64,000 bases of DNA from the NCBI GenBank assembly GCA_014529385.2, contig CM043948.1, positions 81,263,760 through 81,327,759 on the forward strand, written 5' to 3'. The notes beneath the pieces were generated by a model. The model did not search any database. It was given only the letters and a program-made list of their open reading frames with translations, and was not told the origin of the DNA. This document shows positions 57,455 to 64,000 of the stretch, in pieces. Position 1 is the first letter of the stretch, and every line of letters begins with the position of its first letter. The position numbers and the translations under genes are program-made. This DNA is from Adiantum capillus-veneris. Taxonomy: Eukaryota; Streptophyta; Polypodiopsida; Polypodiales; Pteridaceae.

Positions 57455-58992
57455 TGTAACTTTTAATGGTCTAGTAACTTATGTGTAGCAGAAAATAACA
57501 TAGACATAGTGAGCATTTCAATTAAGAATATATTCCTAATGAGCATAGCAAGAGTGCTTGGATGGAGAGAGCAACAAAAGCATAGCCCCTACTTAGATCG
57601 GCATGAACAATACTTCAAAAAGAGAGAGAAATTAAGCTATTGACAACAAGTTGAGGACTGGATTTTCATGGAGCCAGTCCCCCCTCCAAATGGCTTTGTG
57701 TTATAGGTGTCCCCCATCAAGGGAAACATTTTACAATACAATGCTTTGTGTTCCTTCAATAACTTTCCGACGCAATGAAGATGAAAGCTTCAAGCACCAA
57801 GCTTACACTTAAAAACACAACATCAATTCCCTCACGGTCTCAAACCCAAGACCTCACACACCTTTGATGATGGTGAGAGCTAGCGGGGTATGAGAGTAGA
57901 TCGAGAGGAAGAAGGAGTGTTCTTACAAGAAAGAAGTATGTCTCCTCACATAATCACTCTGAATAGCTTAGCATAGCTTAGTAATTAGCATGGTAGAGGA
58001 GATGAGCATGCATTGGAGCTTGGGTTTTGGTTGGATTTGCATCACAAAGCCAAGAGTTGTTGGTGTAGGCCTCCCTCCTCACAAGCTTGGAGTAGATGAT
58101 GAGATTTCCATTAAATCTTGATAAGGAGATAGTCTTGTTGACTTCACACATGGGCTTGTGTGAGTGTGTGTGTGATAATGCCTTGAAAAAATAAGTCCCC
58201 CTCTCTCTCTTGGTCGACCCCTCTTGCTATTTTCTCTTAACAATTCAGAAGCATAAGTGATAGCATTGTGACATGTGTCCCCCTTTCCCCTTTTGTGAGA
58301 GCTTTAAGTTTCTAAATAATAATTAAACTCTCATTGGACCTCTTAGTCTTTTGGCCAATAGGACTTAGGCAAGCCATTGGCCTATTGAATGCTCATTGGA
58401 CCCCTTGGGAGACTGTCCAATAGTCTTCTAGAGATCTTATTTTCTATTGGTTCTTTCATCAAGTGCTTTTAAATGAATTAAACTAAATTTACTCTAGCCT
58501 AATTCTCATTGGTCCATCTCTATGGCCATCCAATAGGATTTGAATGCACCTTGGGGGCAATTGGGGTAGGAAGATGACATGTTTCCACTATGCCCTTTGT
58601 GTAAAGGGAGCTTGGAAGAGTGTGTGCGTGTGTGTTTCTCTCTCATCCCCTACAAATTGGGCTCCTCGCCCCCTCCTTCCTAGGGACGTGGAAAGACTTT
58701 TAAATCTTCCCTAAGACCATCCAATTTCCCCACACTTTGGCCATTGGACATTACCTTTTAATTTTGGAACCTTAGCATTTTGGAACTCTTAATGGTCTGA
58801 ACCTTAGGGTCTTTGAAGCCATTGATGCACATTGCTCTTTTTCAGATGACCCCCCATTTGGATGCCTATTGTGACCGGTCTCTGAGCCTAACCAATATTC
58901 TAGTTTTTTCTCCCCTGGTACTTCCCCATATTAAATGATCAGTTTAACATGAGAAAATGATTTAGGAGAATTAGATATTAGTTATTATGACA
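57455..58992 (-). repeat. LTR B of G (1538 bp), with the copia-2 empty site
   Basis: Minus strand starts TGTCATAATAAC at 58992 and ends GTTACA at 57455. At 58358-58362 it has a single ATAGG in the context where copia-2 split LTR A. It is the 5' LTR of G unit 1. Confidence 0.92.
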
Positions 58993-58997
58993 AAAAC
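58993..58997. repeat. Right target duplication of the G array (AAAAC)
   Basis: AAAAC right after LTR B; matches 20712-20716. Confidence 0.75.
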
Positions 58998-59758
58998 CAT
59001 CATATTCTTGATCTATGGTATTCATAACTAATCTTGGATTTTCAATGAACTCTGTGGGTTCTAATTTAGTCATGGGAATCTCAGCTATGCTTTCAGGGTC
59101 GTGTCTTGGTGGGACCACTGGTGTTGGAGCAGGAACCTCCATCCAACCCTGTGGTTTTCTTGTAGATGGCTCTAACAAAGCTTGGGCTCTTTGGATTATC
59201 TTCTGACACATCTACAACCTTTGCTTTTCCAACTTAGCGTATGGGCATGTCATCCATCTTTGTTTCTAGGTCTGGTTATTCTTAATCCGTGCTTCATAAG
59301 CTTTCATAAATACATCTAGAGGTTCATTCACTTTTTCAACTAGTACAAATCCTCTCGAACTTGCACTTCCTAGTTCCTCATTCTTCTCAGGCTCTACCTC
59401 AGGGATCTCCTTTTCCTTATTGGCTTCTCCTTCTAGTTTTCACAGTTTTTCCTTGGTTTGTTTTACCTCTTCTGCTAAGGATGTTTGTTCTTGTTCCTTC
59501 CTAGCTTTCATGCGTGCTTTCCTAGACTTCCAAAGTGTTTCATTGACTTTTTCATTCAAGACTAGGTGCTTTTGTTTTAGGTTCCTCAATTATTGGTTCC
59601 TCCCTTGATTTTTGCTCTTCTTGATGGGATTGCCTCTAACATGTTCAACGTTGTTTTCACCATTTTATTGGGTTTTTAGGGCAATCACTAATCAAATGAG
59701 TGATGCCACAATTTGGACATTATACATTCACTCTAATGATCTCCATATGAGGGCAGTC
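58998..59758 (-). pseudogene. Element H, right half: gag C-terminus
   Basis: Minus-strand reading: zinc knuckle CPNCGITHLISDC (CX2CX3HX4C) near 59690-59730, preceded by a stop and a remnant of another; then charged helical sequence (KARKEQEQTSLAEEV) with stops, STRKPQGWMEVPAP, and NTIDQEYDGF at the insertion point. The same order and knuckle type as the C-terminal gag of T, so H is probably a relative of T in opposite orientation. It is cut on the right by the copia-3 LTR. Confidence 0.65.
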
Positions 59759-60207
59759 TGTTAAGTATGGAGCCTGATTTACCCTTGTAATTTTTTACGG
59801 TAAAAGTGCACATTTGTAAGGCCCCCATTATGAGGAGAAGCCATCGTGCGTGAAGGAAAATCACTCACCGGAAACCAAAATTTTCATGGACAAGAATCAG
59901 GGGAAACTTTAAAGGCCTCGGGGGCGGAGGCCCCTGAGACTTTTTTTTTCCGCCGGAATATTATGGCCAGACGACGGCCGGAAAGTGGTCGGAAAACAAC
60001 CGGTCGGTTGGCCGGTGGCCGGTAGTCAATGGCCGATGGCTAGTGGTCGAAAGTCAATGGCCGGTGGCCGGTGGCCGAATTCAAAAGCGGACTTGTCTTC
60101 TCAAGGGCGGCCACACATGGGCGGATTGGAGGGTCCGATTTGGACTTATTCGCACAAGGGTGGCTACACATGGCTGTCTCTCATAAGAGAGGGCAACCCT
60201 TTTGGCC

Positions 60208-60215
60208 TATAAAAG
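60208..60215 (+). promoter_or_regulatory. TATA box of copia-3
   Basis: TATAAAAG in CCTATAAAAGGAGG, about 450 bp into the LTR. Confidence 0.75.
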
Positions 60216-60414
60216 GAGGCCATTTCTACACACATTTCATAGTGTGAAGTTGATGCAACAAGGTGAGTGTGAGGTGGTGAGAGTGAAGCAAGGCAGGAGC
60301 TCCATTAAGGGTATAATCCCTTTGTAAACTACTTCTTGTTTTGAAGTACTAAAGCCATTGAGTGGCTGCTTTCCCGTGGACGTAGCCCACATTGGGTGAA
60401 CCACGTATATCATG

Positions 60415-60418
<4 letters not shown>

Positions 60419-60483
<65 letters not shown>
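60419..60483. repeat. (CT)n microsatellite, ~32 units
   Basis: Pure CT tract in the copia-3 LTR, 200 bp after the TATA box, so probably transcribed. Confidence 0.95.
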
Positions 60484-60487
<4 letters not shown>

Positions 60488-60573
60488 CTATAATCTCGTG
60501 TATATAAATCTGTCTCTCTCCATTAAGTAATCTACTCAATTATCTATTTAGCTACGTCTTATTTCCTAACAAC

Positions 60574-60585
60574 TGGTATCAGAGC
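60574..60585 (+). other. Primer-binding site of copia-3
   Basis: TGGTATCAGAGC, exact match to plant initiator tRNA-Met. Confidence 0.95.
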
Positions 60586-60644
60586 AAGGTTTGCTCGTAG
60601 CTAAATTATATCAAGGAAAGGATTCCTTGAATTGAGTGGGAGTT

Positions 60645-62381
60645 ATGGCGGAGGAAGGGAAGCTCAAGATTGAGAAGTTCAACGGCAAAAACTACCAACA
60701 TTGGAAGATGCAGATTGAAGACTATCTCTACCAGAAGGACCTCTATTTGCCACTAGGCGGTCTTGCAAAGAAGCCCGCAACAATGGCAGATGAAGCATGG
60801 ATTGTCCTTGATCGAAAGGCACTGGGAACAATCCGGTTAAGCTTGGCGTCAACGGTGGCCTTCAATGTTTTGGAGATGAAGACCACGGAGGACTTGATGA
60901 AGTCACTTGACGACTTCTACGAGAAACCATCAGCATCCAATAAGGTATTTCTTATGAAGCCCTTGTTCAATCTAAAGATGGCAGAGAATGGTTCAGTTGC
61001 AGAACACCTAGATGACTTTAACACAAACATAAGTCAACTTCGATCAGTGAAAATCAATTTCGATGACGAAGTGCGAGCTCTCCTTATACTATCATCTCTA
61101 CCGGGTAGCTGGGACAGCCTTGTGATGGCTGTAAGTAATTCTATCTCTGGCACAAATACTCTTAAGTTTGATGATGTTGTGGGTGTTCTCCTAAGCAAGG
61201 AAATGCGAAGGAGAAGCACAGGAGAATCATCAAGTGCTGCACTATCAGTGGAAAAAAGAGGAAGGCTTAAGGAGAGGTTCAAAAACCAAAAGGGTCGTGA
61301 TCGCTCAAGGCGGAGCAAGTCACGCACAAAGTCAGTTCTTGAATGTTGGAACTGCGGCAAGAAGGGCCACGTCAAGAAGGATTGCTGGTCCAAGAAGAAG
61401 AAGGAGACAGAGTCTCAAGACAACAAGCCAACATTGGAGGCCAATGTGGCAGGTAAAGTAGAGCAAGATGCTCTAATTCTCTCATTAGACAATGTCTCTA
61501 ATTCCTGGATAGTAGATTCCGGGGCTTCATTCCATGCGACACCACACAAGCAACATTTCCAAGACTACACCAAAGGTAATTTTGGGTATGTATACTTGGG
61601 AGATGATGAAGCTTGTGAAATTGTCGGCAAAGGTACAGTTTCTGTCAAAACTGCTAACGGAAATGAATGGAAGCTTAAAGATGTTAGGCATGTTCCTTCT
61701 CTTCGCAAAAATTTGATCTCTACAGGACAATTGGATGATGAAGGTCACAACATTGCATTCGGAAACAAACGGTGGAAGATCTCAAAGGGATCTTTGGTGG
61801 TTTCCAAGGGTGAAAAAGTCGGTACACTTTACTTGTGTACTGTTAGCACGCAACCTTCAGCTTGTGCAGCAACTAGAGAAGTTGACAGTGCGGTGTGGCA
61901 CTACCGACTTGGGCATATGAGTGCCAAAGGAATGCAAATCCTTCAAACAAAGAAGCTTCTACCAGGTTTGAAAGAAGTGGACTTAGAGTTCTGTGAAGAT
62001 TGTGTTTATGGTAAACAAAAGAGGGTAAAATTTCAAAAATCTGGAAATGAAAGAAAAAATAAAAAACTTGAGTTGGTTCATTCTGATGTTTGGGGTCCTG
62101 CAAGTACACCATCACTTGATGGCTCATTGTACTATGTAACATTCATAGACGATGCGACTAGAAAAACATGGGTTTATGTCATGAAGAATAAATCCGATGT
62201 ATTTTCCATATTTCAAAGGTGGAAAGCCTTTGTGGAGAATGAAACAGGTACCAAGGTTAAATGCCTCAGATCTGACAATGGAGGCGAATATTGCAGCCAA
62301 GCTTTTGTGCTAGCAATGGCATTAGGAGGCAAAGGACAACCCCAAGGACACCTCAACAAAATGGGATTTCGGAATGGATGA
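60645..62381 (+). CDS. Copia-3 gag, protease and integrase start (frameshifted at the end)
   Basis: The ATG at 60645 (MAEEGKLKIEKFNGKNY) is the likely start; the frame is open nine bases earlier only through a GTG. Gag domain about residues 1-210; zinc knuckle CWNCGKKGHVKKDC at residues 234-247; protease WIVDSGASFHATP with Asp291; pre-integrase VWHYRLGHMSAKGMQ; integrase HSDVWGPAS, FIDDATRKTWVYVM and CLRSDNGGEYCSQAF (first two catalytic Asp). After QAF the frame is wrong and ends at TGA 62381; the true continuation is in another frame from about 62306. If the shift is an assembly error the product would be a complete polyprotein. Confidence 0.92.
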   Translation: MAEEGKLKIEKFNGKNYQHWKMQIEDYLYQKDLYLPLGGLAKKPATMADEAWIVLDRKALGTIRLSLASTVAFNVLEMKTTEDLMKSLDDFYEKPSASNKVFLMKPLFNLKMAENGSVAEHLDDFNTNISQLRSVKINFDDEVRALLILSSLPGSWDSLVMAVSNSISGTNTLKFDDVVGVLLSKEMRRRSTGESSSAALSVEKRGRLKERFKNQKGRDRSRRSKSRTKSVLECWNCGKKGHVKKDCWSKKKKETESQDNKPTLEANVAGKVEQDALILSLDNVSNSWIVDSGASFHATPHKQHFQDYTKGNFGYVYLGDDEACEIVGKGTVSVKTANGNEWKLKDVRHVPSLRKNLISTGQLDDEGHNIAFGNKRWKISKGSLVVSKGEKVGTLYLCTVSTQPSACAATREVDSAVWHYRLGHMSAKGMQILQTKKLLPGLKEVDLEFCEDCVYGKQKRVKFQKSGNERKNKKLELVHSDVWGPASTPSLDGSLYYVTFIDDATRKTWVYVMKNKSDVFSIFQRWKAFVENETGTKVKCLRSDNGGEYCSQAFVLAMALGGKGQPQGHLNKMGFRNG

Positions 62382-64000
62382 ACAGGACATTCATGGAACG
62401 AGCACGAAGCATGCGGCTACATGCAGGCCTACCGCTTGAGCTTTGGGCAGAAGCTGTAAGTACGTCTGTGTACTTAATCAATCGGTCACCCTCAACGGCG
62501 TTGGATGGGGGAGCTCCAGAAGAGGCATGGACAGGTAAACCGGTGAATTATGCATTTCTCAAAGTGTTTGGGTGTGAGGCTTTCATGCACATAGATAGAA
62601 CCCTAAGATCAAAGTTAGATGCAAAGTCCAAAAAGTGTTTCTTCATTGGCTATGGAGAAGGAGACTTTGGGTATCGCCTATGGAATCCTGAAGATGGTAA
62701 AATCTTAAGGAGTAGGGATGTAATTTTTAACGAACAAAATATGTACAAAGATTACTTGGAAAGAAAACAAAAAAAAGAAACAGGTGATGAGTACATGGAG
62801 CTTGAGGACGGTGAAGACTCAAGGACTGCAAACGGTGACAATGTGCAACAACGTCAACCAAATGAGCAGCCTCAACCTATTCCCCGAAGATCTACAAGAG
62901 CAAGTAGACCTCCTGAAAGGTTTGTTCCTTCCTTCAACCATCTCTTGATCTCAGATTCTGGAGAGCCGGAATCATATGAAGAAGCTATGCAACATGAATC
63001 CAAAGAAGAATGGACGAAGAGCATGCAAGTGGAGATGGACTCACTACATCGCAACCAAACATGGGAGTTGGTTGAGTTGCCTAAAGGTAAGCGGGCACTT
63101 CAAAACAAATGGGTGTACAAGCTAAAGGAAGAAGAAGGTGGGAAGAAAAGGTACAATTCTAGGCTTGTGGTAAAAGGTTTTTCTCAAAAGAAAGGTATTG
63201 ACTTCAATGAAATATTTTCTCCTGTTGTAAAAATGAACTCAATTAGGCCTGTCTTAAGCCTTGTGGCTGCTCATGATCTAAATCTCGAGCAAATGGATGT
63301 AAATACGGCATTCCCTCACGGTGACTTAGAGGAGGAAATCTACATGCTTCAACCAAAGGGGTATGAAGTAAAAGGTAAGGAGAAAATTGTTTGCAGATTA
63401 AAGAAGAGCTTGTATGGTTTAAAGAAAGCATCAAGACAATGGTACTTGAAGTTTGATCGATGGATGTTGGATCATGGATTCACAAGATGCAACTTGGATC
63501 ACTGCGTCTACACGGAGAATTTGGGAGATGGGAAATTCATCATCCTAATGTTGTATGTTGATGACATGTTAATTGCAAGTGCTAACATGCAGGACATCAA
63601 AGACCTAAAAGAGGAGCTGTCCAAATCTTTTTCAATGAAAGATTTAGGTGCTGCAAAGAGGATACTTGGTATGAAAATATCAAGGGACAGGACGAAGAAG
63701 ACAATAAAGCTATCTCAAGAAGATTACATCAAGAAGGTACTAGAAAGGTTTGCAATGCAAAATGCAAAACCAGTTTCTACACCTTTGGCTGGTCATTTTA
63801 AACTAACGAAGGATATGTGTCCAAAGACACAAGAGGAGATAGCCTATATGTCTAAAGTTCCATATGCTGCAATGTTAGGTTCTCTAATGTATGCTATGGT
63901 CTGGACAAGGCCAGACATTGCACATGCAGTGGGAGTTGTGAGTAGGTTCATGGACAACCCAGGTAAAGAGCATTGGCAAGCTGTGAAGTGGATACTTAGG
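62306..64000 (+). CDS. Copia-3 integrase end and reverse transcriptase, open to window end
   Basis: Open in the second frame: CASNGIRRQRTTPRTPQ, NGISEWMNRTFMERA (catalytic Glu as E-W-M-N-R), LINRSPSTAL, KVFGCEAFMHI, FIGYGEGDFGYRLW; linker with PRRSTRASRPPERFVPS; reverse transcriptase NKWVYKLKEEE, SRLVVKGFSQKKG, MDVNTAFPHGDL, LKKSLYGLKKASRQWY, catalytic YVDD at 63554-63565, then GSLMYAMVWTRPDIA at the edge. No stop in about 1.7 kb. The junction with the first frame lacks about ten bases relative to related integrases. Confidence 0.92.

Larger units (their letters stand above)
20717..58992 (-). mobile_element. G: tandem chromovirus-like Ty3/gypsy array hosting T, N1 and copia-2
   Basis: In minus-strand order: LTR B (57455-58992), primer-binding site, gag, protease, reverse transcriptase (to 54629), [T insertion], rest of pol (32463 to about 30190), polypurine tract, LTR A (29770-22580, containing copia-2), a second primer-binding site, gag of a second unit (22180-21146), partial LTR C (21145-20717). 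The LTR-internal-LTR-internal-LTR layout means two units sharing the middle LTR. A 5-bp duplication (AAAAC) flanks the whole. LTR A and B differ at roughly one site in ten, so this is old. Confidence 0.85.
59759..60571 (+). repeat. 5' LTR of copia-3
   Basis: TGTTAAGTATGG (abrupt end of H frame just before it) to TTTCCTAACA, two bases before the primer-binding site. It holds GGCCGGTGGCC-type repeats at 59995-60080, a TATA box and a CT tract. The left edge is inferred from the H junction and the terminal TGTTA/TAACA inverted ends. Confidence 0.75.
59759..64000 (+). mobile_element. Copia-3: nearly intact Ty1/copia element, cut by the window end
   Basis: 5' LTR, initiator-Met primer-binding site, gag, protease, integrase and reverse transcriptase on the plus strand; RNase H, 3' LTR and right target duplication lie beyond 64000. 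The single lesion seen is a frameshift near 62306. Confidence 0.92.

Overview
This window looks like nuclear DNA from a land plant with a large, transposon-rich genome. The evidence is several Ty1/copia and Ty3/gypsy LTR retrotransposons, primer-binding sites matching plant initiator tRNA-Met, a gypsy group with two RNase H domains (the plant Tat type), 5-bp target-site duplications (TSDs), and long GA/CT and GT/AC microsatellites. A fern, lycophyte or gymnosperm would fit, but the sequence does not settle it. I found no intact single-copy host gene, no rRNA, no tRNA and no CRISPR. Only one stretch (18.5-20.45 kb) holds coding sequence that is not clearly retroelement, and it is broken.

Layout, left to right. 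1-3.1 kb: microsatellites, a 31-bp G run and a putative LTR edge at 1030. 3.1-7.34 kb: decayed copia element (copia-1, +). 7.49-14.8 kb: decayed dual-RNase-H gypsy element E (+), broken by a truncated relative, N2 (-, 8756-11550), and ending in a 1.75-kb LTR followed by a primer-binding site. 14.8-18.45 kb: inverted partial copy of the E family (F, -). 18.5-20.45 kb: unrecognised broken coding sequence with a likely intron. 20.46-20.71 kb and 59.0-59.76 kb: two halves of a minus-strand gag-like frame (H) split by one 38-kb nested block.

The nested block (20717-58992) can be read as successive insertions, each supported by a target duplication and by reading frames that rejoin. A tandem minus-strand chromovirus-like gypsy array G (LTR B, internal 1, LTR A, partial internal 2, partial LTR C; TSD AAAAC) landed in H. 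A 22.2-kb gypsy element T (32469-54623; TSD CAATC) landed in the reverse transcriptase of G. An 8.8-kb Tat-type gypsy N1 (36564-45357; TSD GTGG/GCGG) landed in gag of T. A 5.6-kb copia element, copia-2 (23517-29085; TSD ATAGG), landed in LTR A of G; LTR B keeps the matching empty site. Copia-2 is probably the youngest, because its LTRs differ by only two substitutions and a 4-bp microsatellite indel. 59.76-64 kb: a fifth element, copia-3 (+), nearly intact and running off the window.

All elements encode gag, aspartic protease, reverse transcriptase, RNase H and integrase, and all that can be fully seen carry stops or frameshifts. The most unusual is T. It has a protease in the normal place before reverse transcriptase, a second retropepsin-like domain after integrase, then an extra frame with repeated W-V/I-P-K motifs, and a gag with up to four zinc knuckles, three of them with short CX2CX3HX4C spacing.
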